From Bacillus sp. CECT 9360 (GTDB taxonomy: Bacteria; Bacillota; Bacilli; Bacillales; DSM-1321), in contig NZ_CAKKNA010000010.1 of the NCBI RefSeq assembly GCF_918741275.1, positions 1 to 64,000 of the forward strand: a stretch of DNA of 64,000 nt, in the 5' to 3' direction. The translations under genes and the position numbers were made by a program. Under the pieces are notes generated by a model, which was not told the DNA's origin, did no database searches, and saw only the letters and a program-made list of their open reading frames with translations. Below are positions 25,378 to 32,061 of the stretch, in pieces. How positions within the stretch are numbered: the first letter of the stretch is position 1; each line of letters begins with the position of its first letter.

Positions 25378-25704
25378 ATGTTTACATTTGATTTGGAAAA
25401 AGCAAGTGAAAATCAAGCGACTATTTATTTTCAAGGCGATTTAGATATCGAAGTAACTGAAATAATGGAAGAGCAAATATTTCCTTCCCTAGTGATCTTG
25501 GATAATATCGATATTAACCTTTCAGAAGTTCCTTTTGTCGACTCCACTGGCATCGGACTATTAATCAATTTAATTGACTCATTAAAAAAAGACAAGGAAA
25601 ATTTGGTAATCACGGTTTCCGAAATTCAGCCGCAAGTAGAAGAGATATTTGAGATTATCCAGCTTTCTGATATTTTAGGGAAGGAATTGTTTGGAAAAAA
25701 ATAA
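25378..25704 (+). CDS. STAS-domain anti-sigma-factor antagonist-like protein (2)
   Basis: A 108-residue second STAS domain with S56 in F-V-D-S-T-G-I-G-L-L. It differs widely from the STAS at 22110 and so is not a recent duplicate. Two antagonists beside one GHKL protein and one phosphatase suggest either two partners or a hierarchical switch like RsbS/RsbV. AAGGAGAAG precedes the ATG, 15 bp after fapA. Confidence 0.9.
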   Translation: MFTFDLEKASENQATIYFQGDLDIEVTEIMEEQIFPSLVILDNIDINLSEVPFVDSTGIGLLINLIDSLKKDKENLVITVSEIQPQVEEIFEIIQLSDILGKELFGKK

Positions 25705-25802
25705 GCCGATCGTCCTATTGTGTGAGTTAAATAGATAGTTTATAAGTAGTCTATATTACATTTCTCTAATTATCGATGTTTATTTGGGGAGGCGGTTAAC
25801 CG

Positions 25803-26543
25803 ATGAAGCAACTTAGAATTATTATAGCAGATGACGACGACACATCCAGATCCCTTCTCCGCCATTTCTTAGAAATGGATTCCAATTTACTGATCATAGG
25901 CGAGGCATCTACTGGGGATGAATTGGTTCAAAAGGTCATGGACAAAAAGCCTGACTTAGCCCTGGTAGATATCAATATGCCAGGTTTGACTGGATTGGAA
26001 GCCGTAAGGACATGCAAGGAGATCCTCCCTTTTCTTTATGTGATTTTCACTACAGGATATGATGAATTTGCCGTGGAGGCCTTCAATTTATCCGCTATTG
26101 ATTATTTGGTAAAACCAATAGAAAGAAGCAGGCTGTATATAGCACTTGAAAAGGCTAAAAAAGTAATGAATAGTAACATAGATACAGAAAAAACGGTATC
26201 GAATGAAGCCGTCAAAAAGTTATCTCTTAAAACAAGCAATTCATACCTCTATTTGCCAATGAAGGATATCTTATTTATTGAAAAAGCAGGCCGTAAAACG
26301 ATCATCCATACACAGACAGACTGCTACGAAATAAATGAGGCTCTTCAGGTACTTGAGAATAAATTAGATTCTTATTTTTATAAAACACATCGCTCTTTTA
26401 TCGTAAATTTGAAACACATCATTAAAATTGAGTCGATGGGTGAATCCTACATTGCGTATTTTTCTGATTCTTTGAAGTCAGCCCAAATTTCAAAATTGAA
26501 AATAAATGAGGTGCAAAAAATCATCTCAAACGTTCTGGATTAA
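25803..26543 (+). CDS. LytTR-family response regulator
   Basis: A 246-residue regulator: receiver domain 1-120 with acidic D-D-D cluster and acceptor D56 in L-V-D-I-N-M-P-G, then a LytTR DNA-binding domain (about 140-243: F-I-E-K-A-G-R-K-T-I-I-H-T, F-Y-K-T-H-R-S-F-I-V-N-L-K-H-I). LytTR proteins bind imperfect direct repeats and control virulence, competence or cell-wall genes. It is the only DNA-binding output in the locus. No cognate GHKL membrane kinase is adjacent; the hybrid kinase at 10824 is a candidate donor. GGAGGCGG precedes the ATG, after a 98-bp gap that could hold its own promoter. Confidence 0.92.
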   Translation: MKQLRIIIADDDDTSRSLLRHFLEMDSNLLIIGEASTGDELVQKVMDKKPDLALVDINMPGLTGLEAVRTCKEILPFLYVIFTTGYDEFAVEAFNLSAIDYLVKPIERSRLYIALEKAKKVMNSNIDTEKTVSNEAVKKLSLKTSNSYLYLPMKDILFIEKAGRKTIIHTQTDCYEINEALQVLENKLDSYFYKTHRSFIVNLKHIIKIESMGESYIAYFSDSLKSAQISKLKINEVQKIISNVLD

Positions 26544-26717
26544 TTGCAGGAATATATACATATAATTGATTGCAAACTGAGGAGATTGTCCGTAAAAGCA
26601 GGGGTATAAAGTCAAAGGTACATGCTATGCTTTCGGGCAATGATTCTAAAGAGTCGGTTAATCGCTTGCCAATCAATTGCAAAGCGGTTTACTTATTTTT
26701 CACGGTTGGTTACGTTG

Positions 26718-26744
26718 TTGAGTTGCTTCGGCAGCTCTTTTTCT
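26718..26744 (+). terminator. Terminator, copy 2 of a duplicated hairpin
   Basis: GAGTTGC-TTCG-GCAGCTC then TTTTT, identical to the element at 10616-10643. It closes the signalling locus. An imperfect inverted repeat (GCTTGC...GCAAAGC) at about 26660-26690 precedes it; nothing else is seen in this 293-bp gap. Confidence 0.85.
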
Positions 26745-26836
26745 CTTTTATGAAAAATGGTCTAAAATTTGGAAAAATTGAAACCTTTTTACCTTGAATT
26801 CGTTATAATTATATAAAAAAGAAAAGAGTGAGATTA

Positions 26837-27040
26837 ATGAGTGAAAAAGGATGCATGAAGTGTGGCCATACAGAAGCCAAAACAAAAGAAATAGCAACAT
26901 CAGGTACAGGATTTTCGAAGTTATTGGATGTACAGCATAACCATTTTACTGTTGTTTACTGTACGAATTGCGGGTATTCAGAGCTTTACAACAAGCAATC
27001 CTCTAAAGCGGGTAATATTGTAGATTTGTTTTTTGGATGA
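26837..27040 (+). CDS. Zinc-ribbon protein
   Basis: A 67-residue protein with two CxxC knuckles, C-M-K-C-G near the start and Y-C-T-N-C-G-Y-S-E-L in the second half, forming a rubredoxin-like zinc ribbon. The family is common in Bacillus and annotated as nucleic-acid-binding without firm evidence. ATG 26837 is preferred to the GTG at 26828, which lies in the ribosome binding region. Confidence 0.82.
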   Translation: MSEKGCMKCGHTEAKTKEIATSGTGFSKLLDVQHNHFTVVYCTNCGYSELYNKQSSKAGNIVDLFFG

Positions 27041-27079
27041 TTTGTGTCGCGGCGCGGTTAGTTAATGGCATTTGGAGTT

Positions 27080-27155
27080 TCGTTTGAATCGGTGGATGTA
27101 TCGTTTGAATGACCAGGCTTTTCGTTTGAATGGGCGAATTTTCCGTTTATATCAA
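27080..27155. repeat. Intergenic array D: TCGTTTGAAT repeats
   Basis: TCGTTTGAAT starts at 27080, 27101 and 27122, and a degenerate TCCGTTTATA starts at 27142. Spacers are 11, 11 and 10 bp, consistent with part of the 10-11-11-10-9 pattern of arrays A, B and C. The rest of the 380-bp gap up to 27420 shows no gene. Confidence 0.72.
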
Positions 27156-27420
27156 GAAAAGTTGAGATTAAACGTCAGTCGATAGACAGAAATGGGTGCG
27201 AATTTACTCAATTTTCATGATCCTTTATCATTAGGTTAACAAATATATGCTACCTTTAAATTGTAACGATGAAGGCAACAATATTCTATTGAGATAGGGT
27301 GTGTTGGAAAAATGGTTACTAAAGTGAGCATAAGTTTTTTCCTTTTAATGACGCATTTTTACTTGGCTTGAGTTATGTAGTTAAACGGAAATCGGGAACA
27401 CTATAACAAGGAGTGATTCC

Positions 27421-27600
27421 ATGTTACGTGAACAAATTGAAAAATTTGAGGATGCTTTTCCCGATGGCGTATACACATTCCCATCGGATCCAGACGCACC
27501 AAAGGTGAAGATTCGAGCATTAGGAGAATACTGTAAGAAAAAAGGCGTTGAACCAAAAGATTTAAGCGAAGCGGAAATGAAGCAATTTTTAATATATTAA
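27421..27600 (+). CDS. Small conserved-looking hypothetical protein (59 aa)
   Basis: A 59-residue frame with ATG 27421 and AAGGAGTGATT upstream. The sequence is compact and charged (F-P-D-G-V-Y-T-F-P-S-D-P-D-A-P and E-Y-C-K-K-K-G-V-E-P-K-D-L-S-E-A-E-M), like a folded mini-domain. A terminator follows directly. I do not recognise a family name. Confidence 0.65.
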   Translation: MLREQIEKFEDAFPDGVYTFPSDPDAPKVKIRALGEYCKKKGVEPKDLSEAEMKQFLIY

Positions 27601-27609
27601 TATCTCTAT

Positions 27610-27650
27610 AACAAGACAGTTGGATTAAAATCCTACTGTCTATTTATTTG
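27610..27650 (+). terminator. Terminator after the 59-aa gene
   Basis: AGACAGT and ACTGTCT pair around an inner GGAT/ATCC stem, followed by ATTTATTT. Confidence 0.7.
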
Positions 27651-27726
27651 CCAAAAAGATCAAATGTGTAAAGACGCTATCTGTCAAAGAAGAAACTGAT
27701 GACCAATTATCAGCCAGTTTGATTAG

Positions 27727-27837
27727 TTTTGTAGCGAGAAATTCAATTTTGTAGCCAGTTCAATATTTCAGAGCGAAATTTTCATCTTTGTAGCCGATTT
27801 TCAGCAGTTTGTAGTCAGTGCGAGGAGTTTTGTAGCC
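27727..27837. repeat. Intergenic array C: TTTTGTAGCC repeats, one 101-bp super-unit
   Basis: Six copies of TTTTGTAGCC (some degenerate) with spacers 10, 9, 10, 11, 11 bp. The first and last copies start at 27727 and 27828, exactly 101 bp apart. The decamer is the reverse complement of the GGCTACAAAA motif of array B. It sits in the 364-bp gap before tcdA. Confidence 0.85.
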
Positions 27838-27964
27838 AACCCTTGATTCCAAAAGCAATCCCAATAATTGAACCGTTCAAAAAGTATCAATTTCCAAAAT
27901 GTTTATGTTATATTCATGTTTGGGAATTCTAAAGATAAAGAGATTTTATTGGAGTTGGTTATGA

Positions 27965-28732
27965 ATGTTGCACCAGTTTTCGCGTAATGAATTGGCGATT
28001 GGGAAAGAAGGACTTGAGTTATTAAAAAATACAACGGTGGCGATACTCGGTATTGGCGGTGTGGGCACTTTCGCGGTGGAGGCGCTTGCGCGTTCGGGCG
28101 TGGGCCGTCTTGTTTTGGTGGATAAGGATGATGTGGATATCACGAATGTGAATCGGCAGCTTCATGCGTTGTTATCGACTGTCGGCCAGTTTAAAGCCGA
28201 TTTGATGAAGGAACGGATACAGGATATTAATCCAGAGTGTGAAGTGATTTCGTTAAAAATGTTCTATACAGAAGAAACGTATGAGGAGTTTTTCAGTTAC
28301 GGCGTCGATTATGTCATTGATGCATCGGATACGATCGTCTATAAAATCCATTTAGCGAAGGAATGCCTGAAGCGGAACATTCCAATTATCTCAAGCATGG
28401 GAGCGGCTAATAAAATGGATCCGACCCGGTTCATGATTGATGATATTTCAAAGACGCATACCGACCCGGTTGCGAAGGTCATGCGTAAGAGATTACGTAA
28501 GGAAGGGATAACAAAAGGTCTTCCAGTCATATTCTCGGATGAAAGTCCGATCGTAATCAGGGAAGATGTGCGCAAAGAGGTCGGCAACGACGCGGCAAAG
28601 ATCCGGAAAGCGCAAATGCCGCCTTCCTCTAACGCCTTCGTCCCGTCCGTGGCCGGATTGATAGCTGCAAGCTGGGTGGTTCGCGAGATTTTAAAAGATA
28701 TCCCGATCATGCGGGTGAGTGACGAAAAATAG
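27965..28732 (+). CDS. tcdA: tRNA threonylcarbamoyladenosine dehydratase
   Basis: A 255-residue E1-like enzyme of the ThiF/MoeB superfamily, TcdA/CsdL group, which uses ATP to cyclise t6A37 to ct6A in tRNA. The nucleotide motif G-I-G-G-V-G-T-F-A-V-E-A-L-A-R-S-G-V-G is at about 30-48, then D-x-D-D-V-D-I-T-N-V-N-R-Q-L-H-A, and Y-V-I-D-A-S-D-T-I-V-Y-K. The P-x-D-P mid-section and the lack of CxxC zinc knuckles fit TcdA rather than MoeB. The ATG at 27965 follows GGAG. It is monocistronic with a strong terminator. Confidence 0.94.
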   Translation: MLHQFSRNELAIGKEGLELLKNTTVAILGIGGVGTFAVEALARSGVGRLVLVDKDDVDITNVNRQLHALLSTVGQFKADLMKERIQDINPECEVISLKMFYTEETYEEFFSYGVDYVIDASDTIVYKIHLAKECLKRNIPIISSMGAANKMDPTRFMIDDISKTHTDPVAKVMRKRLRKEGITKGLPVIFSDESPIVIREDVRKEVGNDAAKIRKAQMPPSSNAFVPSVAGLIAASWVVREILKDIPIMRVSDEK

Positions 28733-28742
28733 AAAGTTACAG

Positions 28743-28778
28743 CAAAACTCAGGCCATAAACCGGCCTGAGTTTTTATA
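28743..28778 (+). terminator. Terminator after tcdA
   Basis: AAACTCAGGCC-ATAAACC-GGCCTGAGTTTTT: an 11-bp stem with U-tract. The rest of the gap to 29090 is AT-rich with no convincing gene. Confidence 0.9.
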
Positions 28779-29090
28779 TTAAATCAGCGCTGTAATGATA
28801 TATTCTACTGTTTGTATGAAAATACAACTTGATATCAACATGAAATGGCATACAGACCATCAGTTGTTGGCTTTCATTTGTAGAAATGGTGATATTACTA
28901 AAAATATTATTACAAATCTCATTTTTCTTCTTGTATTATTATTCACTCCAATTTATTATATACTAATAAGTATTTTTTCGGAATAATCTAATTAGTCAAT
29001 CGGAAGGATGTGTTGTATTTAATAATAGATAAAAAGAGTTATAGCTAAATATTTTTATAATATAGTGAGAGACAAAGGGGGCGCAGGGAA

Positions 29091-29810
29091 TTGATTAAAT
29101 TAATTGGTATCTTGGTTGTAGCGCTTGGATTTGCTTTTCGATTCAATACGCTGCTCGTTGTTATGGTTGCTGGAATAGTCACGGGACTAGTATCTGGTCT
29201 ATCTTTTAATGAAATTATATCTTTATTCGGAGAATTCTTTATTGAAAATCGGTATATGTCGCTGCCAATCATTTTGACATTGCCTGTAATAGGCATCTTG
29301 GAGCGTTATGGTCTTAAGGAGAGAGCAGAAACATTGATAAAAAAGGCAAAGAACGCGACAACCGGCCGAGTTCTGCTTACATATTTATTTATCCGTGAAG
29401 GATCAGCCGCGATTGGACTTAATATTGGCGGTCATCCGCAGACTGTACGGCCGCTGGTCGCTCCGATGGCAGAGGGAGCGGCTGCAGCAAGGTATGGGGA
29501 ACTTTCTGAAAAGACCAGAAGTGACATAAAAGCCCATGCTGCTGCAGCGGAAAACACTGGATGGTTTTTTGGTGAAGACATTTTCATTGCTACTGGTGCT
29601 ATTTTGCTTATGAAAGGGTTTTTTGATTCAGTTGGCATGGATGTTGGCGTTTGGGATATGGCGTTATGGGGAATCCCTACCGCATTGGCTGCTTTATTTG
29701 TCGGTTGGTTCCGCTTCAATAGACTCGATAAACGGATCGCAAGAGATGCATCCGCCACGGTCGGAACAACTCCCCCACAAGAAACTACTACAAAAGGGGA
29801 GATGCTATAA
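29091..29810 (+). CDS. DUF969 protein, putative 5-oxoproline transporter subunit
   Basis: A 239-residue polytopic membrane protein of the DUF969 family, with about five or six hydrophobic segments and a conserved G-S-A-A-I-G-L-N-I-G-G-H-P-Q-T-V-R-P-L-V-A-P-M region. DUF969 and DUF979 genes recur as a pair next to pyroglutamate-processing genes and are thought to form a 5-oxoproline transporter; direct proof is limited. It starts at TTG 29091 after a purine-rich AGGGGG region. Its TAA overlaps the ATG of the DUF979 gene, so the two are translationally coupled. Confidence 0.87.
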   Translation: MIKLIGILVVALGFAFRFNTLLVVMVAGIVTGLVSGLSFNEIISLFGEFFIENRYMSLPIILTLPVIGILERYGLKERAETLIKKAKNATTGRVLLTYLFIREGSAAIGLNIGGHPQTVRPLVAPMAEGAAAARYGELSEKTRSDIKAHAAAAENTGWFFGEDIFIATGAILLMKGFFDSVGMDVGVWDMALWGIPTALAALFVGWFRFNRLDKRIARDASATVGTTPPQETTTKGEML

Positions 29811-30772
29811 TGCAATTAATCACTCTTGAGACACTCTACTACCTTCTTGGCATTATTGTGGCCTTCGTAGCCATCAGGGTAGCACTTGATAAAAACCACC
29901 CGAATCGAGTGGGGTCCAGCCTTTTCTGGGGCATATTCGCGATAACATTCTTGTTTGGCAAGCAAATACCGCCCCTATACGTGGGTTACCTGGTGCTGAT
30001 CATGGTGGGGATTGCTTCTTTTGGAAAAGTTACAAAGTCTAACGAAAAAGAAACAGATTCAAGTGAACGTGAAGGACACGCAGAACGTCTAAGGAATAAA
30101 ATATTCCTTCCGGCAGTGCTGATTCCGGTTCTAACCATTATCGGAACTCTTACACTTGGAAAAATTAAATTCGGCTCGGTCCGACTGGTGGATCCTGAAC
30201 AGGTGACATTAATTGCTCTTGGACTTGCAACCATTATCGCCTTTGTAGCAGCGCAGCGTATAACCCGCGCAAAAGCGACAGTCCCGGTTAATGAAGGGAG
30301 TCGCCTGCTTCAGGCCGTCGGATGGGCTGTTATACTTCCACAGATGCTTGCGGCACTTGGCGGAATTTTTGCCAAATCAGGTGTAGGAGATGTTGTTTCC
30401 GGCATTGTCGGGGATTTTCTGCCGACAAACTATGCATTCGTAGCCGTAGCAGCCTATTGCTTAGGCATGATGCTGTTTACGATAATCATGGGGAACGCTT
30501 TTGCCGCGTTTGCGGTAATAACGGGTGGAATCGGTCTTCCGCTGATCGTCGAGATGCACGGTGGAAACCCGGCAATCATGGCAGCGCTTGGTATGTTTGC
30601 AGGTTATTGTGGCACGCTGATGACTCCAATGGCAGCGAATTTTAATATCGTTCCCGCGATGCTGCTGGAGCTGAAGGATAAGAATGCTGTCATTAAAGCG
30701 CAGCTGCCAATAGCCATTCCGGTGTTTGTCATTAATATGATGTTAATGTATTTCCTTGTTTATCGTTTCTAA
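29810..30772 (+). CDS. DUF979 protein, putative 5-oxoproline transporter subunit
   Basis: A 320-residue membrane protein of the DUF979 family with about nine hydrophobic segments. The C-terminal part has the conserved-looking G-N-A-F-A-A-F-A-V-I-T-G-G-I-G and G-Y-C-G-T-L-M-T-P-M-A-A-N-F-N. It is coupled to the DUF969 gene by a TAATG overlap and followed after 24 bp by pcp, which makes 5-oxoproline. The three together suggest salvage of pyroglutamate from peptides. Confidence 0.87.
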   Translation: MQLITLETLYYLLGIIVAFVAIRVALDKNHPNRVGSSLFWGIFAITFLFGKQIPPLYVGYLVLIMVGIASFGKVTKSNEKETDSSEREGHAERLRNKIFLPAVLIPVLTIIGTLTLGKIKFGSVRLVDPEQVTLIALGLATIIAFVAAQRITRAKATVPVNEGSRLLQAVGWAVILPQMLAALGGIFAKSGVGDVVSGIVGDFLPTNYAFVAVAAYCLGMMLFTIIMGNAFAAFAVITGGIGLPLIVEMHGGNPAIMAALGMFAGYCGTLMTPMAANFNIVPAMLLELKDKNAVIKAQLPIAIPVFVINMMLMYFLVYRF

Positions 30773-30796
30773 TATAATCATAGAGGAGAGGTAATA

Positions 30797-31444
30797 ATCG
30801 CGAAAATTTTACTAACTGGTTTTGAACCTTTTGGAGGAGAAGAGACCAATCCGGCACTCGAAGCTGTTATGAAGTTGGACGGAAAAGCGGTCGGTGATTA
30901 CACAATCGTCTCGCGCCGCATCCCAACTGTGTTCGATGAATCGATTGCTGTTCTGCAGGAATGTCTGGAAGAAATAAACCCTGAACTCGTGATCTCTGTG
31001 GGCCAGGCAGGCGGACGCCCTGATATTACTGTTGAACGAGTGGCTATCAATGTTAATGATGCGAGAATTGCAGATAACAAACATCAGCAGCCGATCGATA
31101 CCCCCGTTATGGAAGACGGCCCGGCTGCTTACTGGTCAACCTTGCCAATCAAGGCCATCGTAAAAAATATGCGGGAGAACGGTGTTCCTGCCTCTGTTTC
31201 CCAAACAGCCGGCACATTTGTTTGCAACCATATTTTTTACGGGCTTATGCACTTGCTGGAAAAAGGAAGGCATAATGTAAGGGGCGGTTTTATCCATATA
31301 CCGTTCCTTCCTGAACAGGCAGCGGCACATCCGGGCCAACCTAGTATGTCTCTTGATACAATTGTTAAAGGGATCGAGCTGGCGATTGAAGCGGCATTAA
31401 GCCATGAAAAAGATATTGTGGAGGTTGGCGGCGAGACGCATTAA
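30797..31444 (+). CDS. pcp: Pyroglutamyl-peptidase I, with non-canonical start codon
   Basis: A 215-residue cysteine peptidase (family C15) that removes N-terminal pyroglutamate. The family N-terminus [12 protein letters not shown] is encoded only if translation begins before the first ATG (30869). The frame back to the stop at 30770 has no ATG, GTG or TTG. The best start is AUC at 30797 (reading M-A-K-I-L-L-T-G-F), eight bases after GAGGAG; AUA at 30794 is the alternative. The catalytic cysteine is in T-A-G-T-F-V-C-N-H, histidine in [11 protein letters not shown], and glutamate in V-E-R-V-A-I-N-V. A gene caller would cut 24 residues. Confidence 0.9.
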   Translation: MAKILLTGFEPFGGEETNPALEAVMKLDGKAVGDYTIVSRRIPTVFDESIAVLQECLEEINPELVISVGQAGGRPDITVERVAINVNDARIADNKHQQPIDTPVMEDGPAAYWSTLPIKAIVKNMRENGVPASVSQTAGTFVCNHIFYGLMHLLEKGRHNVRGGFIHIPFLPEQAAAHPGQPSMSLDTIVKGIELAIEAALSHEKDIVEVGGETH

Positions 31445-31462
31445 GTTGATAATACAGTTACC

Positions 31463-31621
31463 AGGACAATCAAAATAATCATAAATAATGTTTTCTACCA
31501 TACCGTCGCTGACATTCGTAAAAACGTCCAAGCCTTTATGGAGAATATAGATCCCATAACAGTCATAGACAGGCTGTGTGTAAGGATGGAATCAAAGGCC
31601 ATTTTGGAAATGTTCAACTGA
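31463..31621 (+). pseudogene. IS630-family transposase C-terminal remnant
   Basis: The frame reads N-V-F-Y-H-T-V-A-D-I-R-K-N-V-Q-A-F followed by V-I-D-R-L-C-V-R-M and a stop at 31619-31621. This is the typical C-terminal end of IS630/Tc1-type DDE transposases. The rest of the gene and both terminal repeats are absent. It lies just downstream of pcp. Confidence 0.72.
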
Positions 31622-31656
31622 TTTAGTAATCTTAACTGTGATAAAGCATTCGAGTC

Positions 31657-31710
31657 CAATCCCCTGCATCCGTGTTTGAAAAATACGGATGTAGAGGGAT
31701 TTTTTTATAC
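31657..31710 (+). terminator. Terminator downstream of the pcp/IS remnant region
   Basis: AATCCC...CATCCGT pairs with ACGGATG...GGGATT, followed by seven T residues. Confidence 0.85.
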
Positions 31711-31857
31711 AAGACTTTATTTAAATAATTTTCATCTGGATTTTTGGACTCCAACTTCTCGCTAAATTCCCCAAAAAATCCTCATTATTCTTAATCTCGC
31801 TTATTTCAAAGATAAGTATAATATTTTCACGCGTTAATCTACTAAAACTTCATCCTT

Positions 31858-31886
31858 TTGTCAAAAAATTTTAATTTTAATATAAT
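31858..31886 (+). promoter_or_regulatory. Sigma-A promoter of the branched-chain amino-acid transporter
   Basis: TTGTCA (31858-31863), 17-bp A/T spacer, TATAAT (31881-31886): a near-consensus promoter about 175 bp upstream of the binding-protein gene. Confidence 0.8.
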
Positions 31887-31898
31887 ATTCTGCAAATA
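31884..31898. promoter_or_regulatory. CodY-like box overlapping the -10 of the liv promoter
   Basis: AATATTCTGCAAATA matches the CodY consensus AATTTTCWGAAAATT at 12 of 15 positions and overlaps the -10 element. Confidence 0.5.
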
Positions 31899-31932
31899 AT
31901 ATATAGACGGTTCGGGGAAAATAAGGTAAACT

Positions 31933-31947
31933 ATTTTTCAGAATATT
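31933..31947. promoter_or_regulatory. CodY-like box in the liv leader
   Basis: ATTTTTCAGAATATT matches the CodY consensus at 13 of 15 positions, about 40-55 bp downstream of the likely transcription start. CodY represses amino-acid uptake genes when isoleucine, leucine, valine and GTP are abundant. Confidence 0.62.
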
Positions 31948-32061
31948 ATTTTTATTTTCAATATTAATTATTCATTTCGGGTCTGCATATCTTCTATAGT
32001 AGAAATACAAAGTTTAGGAGAATATGCAAGAAAAAACGAAGAGTAATAGGGGGAAAATTGA

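Noticed and set aside
26570-26797. 75-residue reading frame after the LytTR gene
   Set aside because: It runs through the terminator at 26718-26744 and lacks a ribosome binding site.
28795-28986. 63-residue reading frame after tcdA
   Set aside because: No ribosome binding site, AT-rich with a chance hydrophobic end; no supporting context.
30869-31444. pcp starting at the first ATG
   Set aside because: It would remove the conserved [12 protein letters not shown]-terminus; the upstream AUC with a strong ribosome binding site is preferred.
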